64,000 nt of DNA from Geomonas oryzae (GTDB lineage: Bacteria > Desulfobacterota > Desulfuromonadia > Geobacterales > Geobacteraceae). Numbering within the stretch: position 1 is the stretch's first letter; each line of letters opens with the position of its first letter. This document shows positions 8,782 to 17,069 of the stretch, one piece after another. The stretch lies in contig NZ_RAHW01000002.1 in assembly GCF_004117875.1 (NCBI RefSeq), forward strand, positions 372,001 to 436,000, given 5' to 3'. A program made the position numbers and the translations under genes. The notes below the pieces were generated by a model. That model ran no database searches. It worked only from the letters and a program-made list of their open reading frames with translations, and was not told where the DNA came from.

Positions 8782-9477
8782 TCAGCTATCGCAGGCCACG
8801 TCCTGCTCACTCTCCAGCGCGCTCCTTATCGCCTTGATCATCTCGACCGGCGAGAACGGCTTCTGGATGAGCTGGAAATCCGGCTTGGCCTGCAGGTGGT
8901 CCGGGCGGTAGCCGCTCATGAACACCGCCTTCGCGGCCGGGTTCACCTTCTTTATCTCCCTGAAACAGCTGATGCCATCCTTGCGGGGCATGACCACGTC
9001 CATGACCACCAGATGTATCGGCTCGTTCTGCTTGTACTTGTCCAGCGCGTCCTGACCGTCTTCAGCAGTGATCACCCGGTAACCGTAGCTTACGAGGAAA
9101 TCAGAGAGCATCTCGCGCAACTGTTTCTCGTCATCGACGATCAGAATGGTCTCTGTCCCCTGGTAGCAGTTGTTAATCTTGTTCATCATGATCTCCATGC
9201 TACTGATCCAGTCGATCTTGCTCCCGTCCGGCCTCATCCTTTCCGGAGTGTTTATTTTCAAGATGAATTCTGTCTCGAAGATGATACTGGAGGCGGATGC
9301 GTTGAGGGCGGAGGCAAGGGCAAAAATGGACAAGAGACTCGGCTGCTGTTTACCGCCTTCGATGTTGGATATGAATTTGCGGTCCAGGCAGCTTAACATA
9401 GACAGCCTGTCCTGAGAGAGGTTGCGTTCCCTTCTCAGTCTTCGTACGACTATGCCGAATGCTTCTTCAATGGTCAT
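8782..9477 (-). CDS. XRE-type HTH protein with C-terminal response-regulator receiver
   Basis: 231 residues with reversed order for a response regulator. Residues about 5-62 are a Cro/C1-type helix-turn-helix (VVRRLRRERNLSQDRLS, then FISNIEGGKQQPSLLSIFALA). A linker follows, and residues about 108-225 are a full receiver. The receiver is intact: ILIVDDE acidic pair, phosphoacceptor Asp160 in VVMDVVMPRKDG, the Ser of VFMSGYRP and the Lys of QKPFSP. It probably represses or activates genes in response to a kinase that is not in the window. The ATG at 9477 follows GGAGGAG. It is a single-gene unit with its own terminator. The targets are unknown. Confidence 0.88.
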   Translation of the reverse strand: MTIEEAFGIVVRRLRRERNLSQDRLSMLSCLDRKFISNIEGGKQQPSLLSIFALASALNASASSIIFETEFILKINTPERMRPDGSKIDWISSMEIMMNKINNCYQGTETILIVDDEKQLREMLSDFLVSYGYRVITAEDGQDALDKYKQNEPIHLVVMDVVMPRKDGISCFREIKKVNPAAKAVFMSGYRPDHLQAKPDFQLIQKPFSPVEMIKAIRSALESEQDVACDS

Positions 9478-9965
9478 TAATGCTCCTCCAGACTTGGGAA
9501 GCTTTTATAGCAAATATTCACTTAAATTACTGTAGACAATTACCCCCACAACAAAAAAATATCCCTTATGACAGCACTGTGCAATCCGAGAGCGCCGTAG
9601 TGAACCTTCGAATGCACGGGCGGCATCATCATGCCCCCCATTTACCAGCACCCTATTAAACACTTGATTTGGCGTGACAAAACGCACCGCAAAGGACAAG
9701 CAAGCGCACCTTGGCGGTGTTTACACTGCAGTATCCTGCCTGCATATCCAGAACCGGGCAATTCCGAAAAACAGTAAATTTTATTCATGTGTAGGCGAGA
9801 ATATGACAAGTATTTCGGTAGCCCCCGGCGTATACAGTGGGTTGCTGGTACGAAGGAAGGTTGTCTCAGCGAACGGTCGACAGAAAGATAGCGGGCTAAC
9901 ATGTCTGCAAGTCAGGCTGCTTTCGATGGAGGCTGACAGCCCGAGCCGGGACAAGTGGGAAAAAA
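9478..9965. other. Intergenic stretch without a convincing gene
   Basis: About 490 bases, AT-richer than the surroundings near 9490-9560. That part probably holds the promoter of the HTH-receiver gene. Open frames crossing this stretch (9674-10138 plus, 9642-9902 minus) have unlikely composition, no ribosome site and no recognisable motif. Confidence 0.5.
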
Positions 9966-10211
9966 CTAGGAAAGATATTTGCGCTGGAGAGTATCCGGCG
10001 AGGAGAACGAGAAGTTTCCTATCCTCTGCGGGGCGGGCGGCTCCGGGAGTAACATGGCGATGGCACAGTAGCAGAGGAAAAGCAGCCCGAGCAGTAAAAA
10101 GACAACCGCAATGGCCGGACCGGAATGCATGGAGCTGAGGAACCACCACTCCAGCACGAATGGCAGGCAAAACAGTATCATCACAAAACCGCCCTTCTTA
10201 CCGCTTCTCAT
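9966..10211 (-). CDS. Small two-helix membrane protein, unknown function
   Basis: 81 residues from the ATG at 10211 (MRSGKKGGFVMILFCLPF). An earlier ATG at 10241 would give 91 residues but lacks a ribosome site, while AAGGAG and AGGAGG lie just before 10211. Two hydrophobic segments (residues about 8-26 and 34-55) are followed by a Pro-rich polar tail (PEPPAPQRIGNFSFSS). No family is recognised. The positively charged N-terminus and the two-helix hairpin suggest an inner-membrane protein. It is isolated, with no operon partner. Confidence 0.5.
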   Translation of the reverse strand: MRSGKKGGFVMILFCLPFVLEWWFLSSMHSGPAIAVVFLLLGLLFLCYCAIAMLLPEPPAPQRIGNFSFSSPDTLQRKYLS

Positions 10212-10398
10212 AAACTCCTTCATCCTCCTAAAAGATGACATCGCGTGCAGCTCGGCACCTTACTGTATTGCCTCAAAGTCTTCAAGCTTGAAAGCATTAG
10301 CCATCTGGCAGGAACCACTCCTCATTGGCAACGACTGCATGAAAAGCGTCCCGTCGGGGTGAGGCACTAGGCTCCGATACGTGCTTGTCCGTCTAAAA

Positions 10399-10440
10399 TG
10401 TAGGAATCTATACCGAAAGATATATTCATTTATTCCTACA
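10399..10440. repeat. Inverted repeat upstream of the small cytochrome
   Basis: TGTAGGAAT (10399-10407) and its exact complement ATTCCTACA (10432-10440) are separated by 24 AT-rich bases, about 140 bases before the cytochrome start. It could be a regulator binding pair. The rest of 10212-10578 shows no gene. Confidence 0.4.
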
Positions 10441-10578
10441 TATATATTTCATTTGCTTATCAGGTCATGTATGTGTAGAATGCCGTCGCTTTTAAGAGGT
10501 GCAGCCTGACCTACAGGTGACCGTCAAAATCCATCGGCCGAATGCGCCTTTAAAGCGGGTCCGGCTGGAGAGATCGCC

Positions 10579-10998
10579 ATGTACAAGCTCTCGATGCTCA
10601 GATTTGTTATTAGTTTTGTTACTGTGTTATGCATTGCCGTCATCGCAGAAGCCGACGTGCCTCCTTGTGCGAGTTCCGAGGGAGCGGATCATGCGGCCAA
10701 CGCGCCCGTCACGGTTCCGGGGACGGGCAAGGTGTGTCAGTTCTGTCATGTCCCGCACCAGGATACTACCGAGGGTGGCCTGTTGTGGAACAGCAAGGCC
10801 GAACAGACAAAGGCCGGGAAAACATATGCGCTCGCCATTCCAGCCAATGTCGCCGTTCCCGAGGATTTCGATCCGCGACTTGGCAAAGGGAGGTTGTGCA
10901 TGTCCTGTCACGACGGGACAGTCGCTACTCCTTCCATAAAGGAGAGAAAAGACCTCCGCGCTTCTTCGTGCGTAAACTGGAAACTGGTTGCGCCATAG
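10579..10998 (+). CDS. Small diheme c-type cytochrome, possibly truncated
   Basis: 139 residues with a signal peptide (about residues 1-25, FVISFVTVLCIAVIAEA). Two heme-binding motifs are seen, CQFCH (near residue 55) and CMSCH (near residue 112, LCMSCHDGTVA). The pattern FCHVPH ... CMSCHDGT is typical of periplasmic multiheme cytochromes of Geobacter, which usually continue with further CXXCH motifs. Here the frame ends only 26 residues later in a low-quality tail (ERKDLRASSCVNWKLVAP). That suggests a shortened or frameshifted gene, though no further CXXCH appears in other frames before the terminator. The ATG follows GGAGAG. An electron-transfer role in the periplasm is inferred. Confidence 0.7.
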   Translation: MYKLSMLRFVISFVTVLCIAVIAEADVPPCASSEGADHAANAPVTVPGTGKVCQFCHVPHQDTTEGGLLWNSKAEQTKAGKTYALAIPANVAVPEDFDPRLGKGRLCMSCHDGTVATPSIKERKDLRASSCVNWKLVAP

Positions 10999-11079
10999 GT
11001 AAAGCCGTCTTCTACGGCTGCCATTCCATCACCAGCAGTCATAGATACGGCCTGAGCGCCGCCTCGAGGTACAAACACA

Positions 11080-11110
11080 AAAAGCCCCTGTATTTCTACA
11101 GGGGCTTTTT
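11080..11110 (+). terminator. Terminator after the small cytochrome
   Basis: A 14-bp stem, AAAAAGCCCCTGTA / TACAGGGGCTTTTT, with a TTTC loop. A second, smaller hairpin (GCCCGTC / GACGGGC, 11122-11143) follows it. The remaining bases to 11300 hold no gene. Confidence 0.88.
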
Positions 11111-11300
11111 GGTTGTGGGCCGCCCGTCCCTTAAGAGACGGGCTAAATACTGCAACCTTCTTTGCAGTGCGATACAGGACGAATAGCAAACTTAGAGGTC
11201 CACATTGCCTGATCTCCTTTCCCATAATTGAGGTTATCTAGTTCTACACCGGCGGCGTCATCAAGTCAACATAAAAAAGATCATTTTGGTCTTCTTAACA

Positions 11301-12227
11301 TCAAACCGATTCCGTCGCCTTCTCGTCCCTCACTTCGTCCACATCCCTGCTCTCTTCAAGCATCGCGAGGAAGGCTCGCATCAACGCAGTGCGGTAGTCG
11401 TTTTTTCTGGTGACAAGTAGCAGGGTGCGCTGCAGATCCACCGGGCTGGCAACCTCTAAAAGCCACCCGTGATCAAGTTCCCGCTGCACCGCAATTCTGG
11501 AAACGCACCCAACCCCGAGCCCCGCCTCCACCGCCTTTTTGATCGCCTCGGTATGACCGAGCTCGAGGGCTATGGAATAAGTCACCCCTGCCCTCTCCAT
11601 GGCCGCTTCGAAGACCTCCCTTGTTCCGGAGCCCTTCTCGCGCACGATCCACGGGGCTTCCCGCAGCAGGTCAGGAGAGGCCGATCGAGCCACCGCCCAA
11701 GGATGCTGCGGCCCGACAACGATCACGAGTTCATCCCGCCTCCAAGGGGTGGTAGCAAGCGACGAAAGATGCGGCAGACCTTCGACGAGCCCAAGGTCCA
11801 GTTCACCAGACTCGACCCCGTGCTCTATCTGAAGTGCGTTGCCCACCTGCAGCAGCGCTTTGGCGTCGCAATACCGCCTCGAGAACTCGCCGACTATCGC
11901 TGGCAACAGGTAGTTGCCGATGGTCGTGCTCGCCCCGATGACCAAAGTCCCTTTAGGTGCGCCGACTGACTCGTCCAGGAAAAGCTCGATCATGCGTACG
12001 CGCGAAAGCACCTCCCGCGCTTGAGGAAGCAGCTCCCGCCCCCTATCGTTCAAAAACAGCCGCCTGCCGGACCGCTCGAAGAGGGGCGCTCCCGCCAGCC
12101 GTTCCAGCTCGGCAAGCGCCATGCTGACCGCAGACTGGGTCAACAGCAGTTGGCCGCTAGCCTGGGTCACCCCGCCGCATGAAGCGACTTTCTCGAATAT
12201 CTCAAGCTGCCTGAGCGTTATCGTCAT
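11301..12227 (-). CDS. LysR-family transcriptional regulator, YeiE-like
   Basis: 308 residues from the ATG at 12227, which follows GGGGGAG. The upstream extension to 12245 has no ribosome site. The N-terminal winged helix (LRQLEIFEKVASCGGVTQAS, then LTQSAVSMALAELE) and the substrate-binding domain (VIGASTTIGNYLLPAIV, then VREKGSGTREVFE, ALELGHTEAIKKAVEAGLGV) closely follow E. coli YeiE, including the STIGNY and RGSGTRE-type segments. YeiE homologues sit beside and control yeiH. Here the gene is divergent from a yeiH homologue and only 115 bases separate the two starts. It is therefore the probable regulator of that exporter and perhaps of sulfur metabolism (inference). Confidence 0.92.
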   Translation of the reverse strand: MTITLRQLEIFEKVASCGGVTQASGQLLLTQSAVSMALAELERLAGAPLFERSGRRLFLNDRGRELLPQAREVLSRVRMIELFLDESVGAPKGTLVIGASTTIGNYLLPAIVGEFSRRYCDAKALLQVGNALQIEHGVESGELDLGLVEGLPHLSSLATTPWRRDELVIVVGPQHPWAVARSASPDLLREAPWIVREKGSGTREVFEAAMERAGVTYSIALELGHTEAIKKAVEAGLGVGCVSRIAVQRELDHGWLLEVASPVDLQRTLLLVTRKNDYRTALMRAFLAMLEESRDVDEVRDEKATESV

Positions 12228-12261
12228 AGCTCCCCCGGAAAGCATAAATCAAACTGATGCT

Positions 12262-12273
12262 ATTCATCTGAAT
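12262..12273. promoter_or_regulatory. Candidate LysR operator between lysR and yeiH
   Basis: The short palindrome ATTCA-TC-TGAAT sits in the AT-rich divergent control region. It has the T-N-A type dyad expected for a LysR box. Binding is inferred from location only. Confidence 0.4.
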
Positions 12274-12341
12274 TACTAATTTTTATTTATATCTCAAAAG
12301 ACATATGATCGGCAACAGATTTCCACATTAAGGAGGGGAAA

Positions 12342-13274
12342 ATGAGACACATTGAGGTCCGAAGCGTTGTTATGATTCTATGTCTGGCACTGGCCATATC
12401 CCCATGGGGCGGCCCCGCCCTGGCCCTCGCCCTCGGGACGGGTTACGCCCTGACCTTGGGCAACCACTGGCCGCAAAGGACCGCGAGCTTGAGCAGGGTG
12501 TCGCTGCAGCTCTCCGTGGTCGGGCTTGGTTTTGGACTAAAGCTGGGAGAAGTGGTGCAAACGGGAAGGGAAAGCCTTGGGTACACCATAGTGGGGATTA
12601 GTTTCACTCTCGGCGTCGGATACCTGTTGGGAAAGCTCTTCGGCACTCAAAGCAACACATCTGCGCTGATATCTGCGGGAACGGCAATTTGCGGCGGCAG
12701 TGCGATTGCGGCGCTAGCGCCGGTGCTGGAAGCCAAGGACGACGAGACGGCGGTGGCCCTCGGCACCGTCTTCACCCTCAACTCCGTGGCTCTGTTGCTA
12801 TTTCCGCTGATAGGGCATCTGCTGAACCTGCGCCAGGATCTGTTCGGCACTTGGGCTGGACTTGCCATTCACGACACGAGCAGCGTCGTCGGGGCGGCAT
12901 CCGCGTTCGGGGAAGAGGCCTTGAAGGTCGGGACCACGGTGAAGCTCACCCGGGCCATGTGGATCATGCCGGTCGTTTTCGGGGCGGCCCTGCTGAAAAA
13001 GTCCGACCAGAGGGTACGCGTACCGCTGTTCATCATCGGCTTCATCGCAGCAGCAGCCATGCGGACCCTATTGCCGGCTTTCGAGGTGCAGTGGAATCAG
13101 GTTGCGGCTTTAGCCCGGCACGGCCTGGGCGTCTCCCTGTTTTTCGTGGGGCTGGGGCTTAGCAGAGAGGTTTTGGGCAAGGTCGGGGTACGCCCCATGC
13201 TGCAAGGTGTGACGCTGTGGCTCGTGGTCAGCGGCGTGACCCTGGCCGCGCTAATGGTGAGCGCGGCAGGCTAG
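12342..13274 (+). CDS. YeiH-family putative sulfate/anion exporter
   Basis: 310 residues, about ten transmembrane segments. Family signatures: GNHWPQRTASLSRVSLQLSVVGLGFG near the N-terminus, TAICGGSAIAALAPV in the middle, and LAIHDTSSVVGAASAFG, followed by MWIMPVVFG. YeiH proteins (UPF0324) are annotated as putative sulfate exporters, but the transported species is not established. The ATG follows AAGGAGGGG. It is divergent from the LysR gene and convergent with the cysHDN operon. With sulfate reduction genes next door, export of a sulfur oxyanion or another small anion is plausible but not shown. Confidence 0.9.
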   Translation: MRHIEVRSVVMILCLALAISPWGGPALALALGTGYALTLGNHWPQRTASLSRVSLQLSVVGLGFGLKLGEVVQTGRESLGYTIVGISFTLGVGYLLGKLFGTQSNTSALISAGTAICGGSAIAALAPVLEAKDDETAVALGTVFTLNSVALLLFPLIGHLLNLRQDLFGTWAGLAIHDTSSVVGAASAFGEEALKVGTTVKLTRAMWIMPVVFGAALLKKSDQRVRVPLFIIGFIAAAAMRTLLPAFEVQWNQVAALARHGLGVSLFFVGLGLSREVLGKVGVRPMLQGVTLWLVVSGVTLAALMVSAAG

Positions 13275-13281
13275 CCGGCAG

Positions 13282-13356
13282 CCAGTCGGACCAGTCGGAC
13301 CAGTCGGACCAGTCGGACCAGTCGGACTGGTCGGACTGGTCGGACTGGTGGACTGG
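13282..13356. repeat. 9-bp tandem repeat array between convergent yeiH and cysN
   Basis: Five perfect copies of CCAGTCGGA (13282-13326), then two of CTGGTCGGA (13327-13344) and a partial copy. The left and right halves are nearly complementary (one mismatch per nine bases), so the region can fold into a long imperfect hairpin. The core GTCGGAC recurs in a coding repeat at 50562-50597. Confidence 0.9.
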
Positions 13357-13381
13357 CCAGACCGGCCATGTTGATCCTCTG

Positions 13382-15031
13382 CTAGATACCGGTGCCATCA
13401 TCGCCGTAGCCCTTGGCGGGGGCTGTGCCGCGCTTGAATAGCAGCACACTGGCGCCGTCACCGTTGCGGTCGAACTCAAAGGCCAAGTTCTTGTCGTAGG
13501 CCAACTGCGCCACCGACTCCAACTGGGCCAGGTCCCGCAGCCGGAAGAGGATGCGGTTCCCCTTTTCCAGGTACTCCTCGATGCTCCTGGCAAGATCCAG
13601 CAGGAAAAGCCCCTTCTCTTCGGTCAGATCGACCACGTTAAGGTTGGTCGCGGCGACGGCATCGAGCACGATGCGGCGCGGCGCCCACGGGCTGTCTTCC
13701 TGTGAAAGATGCGCCTTCTGCGCTTCATCCGGCCCGTCCAGGACCATGCCGGCGGCTACGGTCGCATTGGTGAACCGGTCGATGAGAATGAAGCTTCCCG
13801 TGTCGCGATTGGTCCCGTACGGGTCGAAGGAGACCGGACGGTCCAGCTCGAGCCGGGCAAGACCTATCTCGTTAAGCCCCAGGGTGGCAACCTGCTTCTG
13901 CTCCAGGGTGTTCACGTCCACCGCATACTGCACAGCGGTAACCCGCCCCGGGGTCACCCCGGTCGCCGTCTTCACCAGGTAAAGCTGCCCCGGCTGCAAT
14001 GGCTCATCATGCATCCAGACGACGTGCGCCTCGGGATGCCTCGTGTAAAGGGGGGGCGCGTCCAGACGCGTGAGCATGTCGCCGCGGCTGATGTCAATCT
14101 CGTCCTCGAGGGTCAGCGTTACGGCCTGCCCGGCCACCGCCTCTTCCAGATCGCCGTTGAAGGTCACAATCCGGGCGACCCGGCTCGTTTGGCCGGAGGA
14201 CGCGACGCGGACATCGTCGCCGGGACGAATGGTGCCGGAGGCGATGGTGCCGCAGAAACCGCGGAAATCGAGGTTCGGACGGTTCACCCACTGCACCGGA
14301 AGCCGGAAGTGGTGCTCGTCCCTGTCGTCCTCGACCTGCACCGTCTCCAGGAAGTGCATCAGGGTGGGCCCCTGGTACCACGGGGTCTCGGCGCTCTTCT
14401 CGATGATGTTGTCGCCGTTCAGCGCCGAAATGGGGAGCGCAGTTATGCTCTCGAAGCCGAGCGGCGCCGCGAACGCGCGGTAGTCATCCTCGATGGCCCG
14501 GAATTTCTCCTCGTCGTAGCCGATCAGGTCCATCTTGTTGATCGCCAGCACGATGTGCCTGATGCCTACCAGCGAAACGAGGAAGCTGTGCCTGCGGGTC
14601 TGGGTCAGCAGCCCCTTGCGAGCGTCGACCAGGATGACGGCGACCTTGGCGGTCGAGGCCCCGGTGACCATGTTTCTCGTGTACTGCTCGTGGCCCGGGG
14701 TGTCGGCGACGATGAACTTGCGCCGGTCCGTGGAGAAGAAACGGTAGGCGACGTCGATGGTGATCCCCTGTTCCCGCTCGGCCTGCAGCCCGTCCAGAAG
14801 CAGGGCGTAGTCGATGGCGCCCCCTTGCGTACCCACCTTCTTGCTGTCGGCCTCGAGCGCCGCCAACTGGTCCTCGAAGACCATCTTGGAGTCCCACAAA
14901 AGGCGCCCGATGAGGGTGCTCTTGCCGTCGTCGACGCTGCCGCAGGTGATGAAGCGCAAAAGCGACTTCTCTTCCTGGCTCTTCAGGTAGGCAAGGATAT
15001 CTTTCTCGATCAGTTCCGATTGATGTGCCAT
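13382..15031 (-). CDS. cysN: Sulfate adenylyltransferase GTPase subunit CysN
   Basis: 549 residues. It is the GTPase subunit of ATP sulfurylase, which with CysD activates sulfate to APS. The EF-Tu-like G domain has the P-loop [15 protein letters not shown], the switch II motif [12 protein letters not shown] and NKMDL for guanine specificity. The beta-barrel domains follow ([19 protein letters not shown]). There is no APS kinase domain behind it, so this is CysN and not a CysNC fusion, although it is longer than the roughly 475 residues of E. coli CysN. The extra C-terminal part ([19 protein letters not shown]) is unassigned. Its ATG shares one base with the cysD stop (TAATG), so the two are translationally coupled. 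Confidence 0.96.
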   Translation of the reverse strand: MAHQSELIEKDILAYLKSQEEKSLLRFITCGSVDDGKSTLIGRLLWDSKMVFEDQLAALEADSKKVGTQGGAIDYALLLDGLQAEREQGITIDVAYRFFSTDRRKFIVADTPGHEQYTRNMVTGASTAKVAVILVDARKGLLTQTRRHSFLVSLVGIRHIVLAINKMDLIGYDEEKFRAIEDDYRAFAAPLGFESITALPISALNGDNIIEKSAETPWYQGPTLMHFLETVQVEDDRDEHHFRLPVQWVNRPNLDFRGFCGTIASGTIRPGDDVRVASSGQTSRVARIVTFNGDLEEAVAGQAVTLTLEDEIDISRGDMLTRLDAPPLYTRHPEAHVVWMHDEPLQPGQLYLVKTATGVTPGRVTAVQYAVDVNTLEQKQVATLGLNEIGLARLELDRPVSFDPYGTNRDTGSFILIDRFTNATVAAGMVLDGPDEAQKAHLSQEDSPWAPRRIVLDAVAATNLNVVDLTEEKGLFLLDLARSIEEYLEKGNRILFRLRDLAQLESVAQLAYDKNLAFEFDRNGDGASVLLFKRGTAPAKGYGDDGTGI

Positions 15032-15936
15032 TAGAAGTACCCTTCCTGTTTCTTCTTCTCCATGGAGCCGGCCTGGTCATGGTCGATCAGACGGCCCTGA
15101 CGCTCGGAGGTGCGGGTGAGCAGCATTTCCTGGATGATTTCCGGCAGCGTATCCGCCTCGGACTCGACCGCCCCGGTCAGGGGGTAGCAGCCCAGGGTGC
15201 GGAAGCGGACCGACTTGTGTTCGATCTTCTCGCCGGGCTTCAACTCGAGCCGGTCGTCATCGACCATGATGAGCATGCCGTCCCGCTCGACCACCGGGCG
15301 CACCGCCGCGTAATAGAGCGGGACGATGGGGATCTCTTCCAGGTGGATGTACTGCCAGATGTCGAGTTCGGTCCAGTTGGAGAGCGGGAACACCCGGATG
15401 CTCTCCCCCGGCTTGATGCGGGTGTTGTAAAGACTCCAGAGTTCCGGGCGCTGGTTCTTCGGGTCCCACCGGTGGTTCGCGCTCCGGAAGGAGAAGATGC
15501 GCTCCTTGGCACGGGACTTCTCTTCGTCACGACGGGCCCCGCCGAAGGCGGCGTCGAACTTGTACTTATCGAGCGCCTGCTTGAGCCCCTCGGTCTTCAT
15601 GACGTCCGTGTAGAGGGCGGAGCCGTGGGTGAACGGGGAGACCCCTTTTTTCACCCCTTCCTCGTTCACGTGCACGAGAAGCTCCATCCCTGATTCCTTC
15701 GCCATCCGGCCGCGGAAATCGATCATGTCGCGGAACTTCCAGGTGGTGTCCACGTGCAAAAGCGGAAAAGGCGGCGGCGCCGGATAGAAGGCCTTGCGAG
15801 CCAGGTGCAGCATGACTGCGGAGTCCTTGCCGATCGAGTAGAGCATCACCGGGTTCTCGAACTCGGCCACCACTTCGCGGATGATGTGAATGCTCTCGGC
15901 TTCCAGTTGCTGCAGGTGCGTCAGATTTTTCTTCAT
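15031..15936 (-). CDS. cysD: Sulfate adenylyltransferase subunit CysD
   Basis: 301 residues from the ATG at 15936 ([18 protein letters not shown]), almost the same length as E. coli CysD (302). The open frame runs upstream to 16044, but that part lies inside cysH and is Pro/Arg-rich. CysD is the catalytic ATP sulfurylase subunit of the adenine-nucleotide alpha-hydrolase fold. The PP-loop is seen as [17 protein letters not shown], and the typical [16 protein letters not shown] and [20 protein letters not shown] follow. It forms a complex with CysN and is the middle gene of cysH-cysD-cysN. The enzyme acts in the cytoplasm. Confidence 0.97.
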   Translation of the reverse strand: MKKNLTHLQQLEAESIHIIREVVAEFENPVMLYSIGKDSAVMLHLARKAFYPAPPPFPLLHVDTTWKFRDMIDFRGRMAKESGMELLVHVNEEGVKKGVSPFTHGSALYTDVMKTEGLKQALDKYKFDAAFGGARRDEEKSRAKERIFSFRSANHRWDPKNQRPELWSLYNTRIKPGESIRVFPLSNWTELDIWQYIHLEEIPIVPLYYAAVRPVVERDGMLIMVDDDRLELKPGEKIEHKSVRFRTLGCYPLTGAVESEADTLPEIIQEMLLTRTSERQGRLIDHDQAGSMEKKKQEGYF

Positions 15937-15992
15937 ATCGTTTCCCGTATCGAATCTTTGTACCGGCGCCGGTCGCGCCGGGCGCGCTCCGT

Positions 15993-16685
15993 CTATCTCC
16001 GGTGCAGGCCGCATTCCTTGTGTTCGGGGTTCTCCCACCACCACCTTCCCGCGCGGGAATCCTCTCCCGGCTGAACCGCCCTTGTGCAGGGGGCGCAGCC
16101 GATGGAGCGGTACCCCTGCTTCAGAAGTCGGTTCTGCGGCAGGCGACGCTCCTGTATGAAGTCCAGCAACCGGGCTTCGCTCCAGTCGAGCAGCGGGTTG
16201 ATCTTGATGATGCCGCCGTTCAGCGCATCCAGTTCGATCGCCTTCAGATCCGTCCTGGTCACGCTGTGCTCACGGCGCATGCCGGTGACCCACCCGGAAA
16301 GCTCCTTGAGCGCGCGCCCGAGCGGCTCCACCTTGCGGATGTGGCAGCACTCGTGGCGGTTCTCCAGCGACTCGCGGAAGGAGAAGAGCCCCTTCTCGCG
16401 CTCCAGCTTTTCCACCGCCTCGTGCTTCGGGAAATACCAGTCGATCTGGATGCGGTAGCGCTCCGTGATGGCGTCGGCCACCTCGTAGGTCTCCTCGTTC
16501 AGCCTGCCGGTGTCGAGCGCGAAGACGCCGACCTCCAGACCGGCCTCCCGGGCCAGCTCGATGATGGCCACGTCCTCGAGGGAGAACGAGCAGGCAAGCT
16601 TCACGGGGCCTTGCGCTGCGCTCACACCGAGGCGGAGAATCTCCTGGGCGGTTGCGTTAGGGGCGATTTCGGGAACAGATGTCAT
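15993..16685 (-). CDS. cysH: Assimilatory adenylylsulfate (APS) reductase CysH
   Basis: 230 residues from the ATG at 16685, preceded by AGAGGA. It reduces APS to sulfite with thioredoxin or glutaredoxin. The four cysteines that hold a 4Fe-4S cluster are present, Cys113-Cys114 (HECCHIRK) and Cys197-x2-Cys200 ([10 protein letters not shown]). They mark it as an APS rather than a PAPS reductase. The catalytic cysteine is in the C-terminal KECGLH (Cys225). The N-terminal PP-loop-like [13 protein letters not shown] is also seen. It is the first gene of the operon with cysD and cysN, so APS made by CysDN is used directly, consistent with no APS kinase in the window. Confidence 0.96.
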   Translation of the reverse strand: MTSVPEIAPNATAQEILRLGVSAAQGPVKLACSFSLEDVAIIELAREAGLEVGVFALDTGRLNEETYEVADAITERYRIQIDWYFPKHEAVEKLEREKGLFSFRESLENRHECCHIRKVEPLGRALKELSGWVTGMRREHSVTRTDLKAIELDALNGGIIKINPLLDWSEARLLDFIQERRLPQNRLLKQGYRSIGCAPCTRAVQPGEDSRAGRWWWENPEHKECGLHRR

Positions 16686-16747
16686 GTTGGCGTCCTCTTG
16701 GATGGATTCGAGCCGGGAGGTATTCCCTCTCAAAAAACTTGAGTCAC

Positions 16748-16776
16748 CTTTTACCCTATCACACTAACATAGTCAA
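16748..16776 (-). promoter_or_regulatory. Sigma-70-type promoter of the cysHDN operon
   Basis: On the minus strand, TTGACT (16776-16771), a 17-base spacer and TAAAAG (16753-16748) lie about 60 bases before the cysH start. The spacer boundary includes a small dyad ACTA-ACA-TAGT, a possible repressor site, for example of an Rrf2/CymR type (inference). Confidence 0.5.
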
Positions 16777-17069
16777 CAAAAATAACAGCCATTGCAGACA
16801 ATATCAGTAGGTTTTATTCGAACTCATGCAGCAGCCCCTTCAACAACGCCAGATAATTGCAGCTAAGACACTGTTTCAAAACGACTATCCTACATCTCAT
16901 CGGTTGTGTGAAATGTCATGACGCAAGGAAATTTCAAAGGGATTCAGAGCAAAATCCAAACCATTGCCGACACGTTGAGTAGGAAAACAAAAAAAAGGCG
17001 CGACCGGAGCGCGGCGCGACCGGTGCTGAGGATATGGGGGTGACGGCGGAGGGGGAAGCGAAGCTCAGG
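16777..17069. other. Intergenic stretch between cysH promoter and MATE gene
   Basis: No gene is seen. The sequence is AT-richer than its flanks. Near 16983-17022 it carries an A run followed by a direct duplication of GGCGCGACCGG, which might act as the 3' end of the MATE transcript, but no clean stem is found. Confidence 0.4.

Noticed and set aside
9674-10138. 154-codon plus-strand open frame
   Set aside because: No ribosome binding site and no motif, composition is unlike its neighbours, and it overlaps the better supported small membrane gene on the other strand.
13282-13356. Tandem 9-mers considered as a CRISPR array
   Set aside because: Units are 9 bp, contiguous and without spacers. 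No cas genes are nearby.
13228-13593. Frames encoding SDQSDQ / SDWSDW repeats on both strands
   Set aside because: They are translations of the 9-bp tandem repeat and of cysN antisense. No ribosome site or flanking protein signal supports them.
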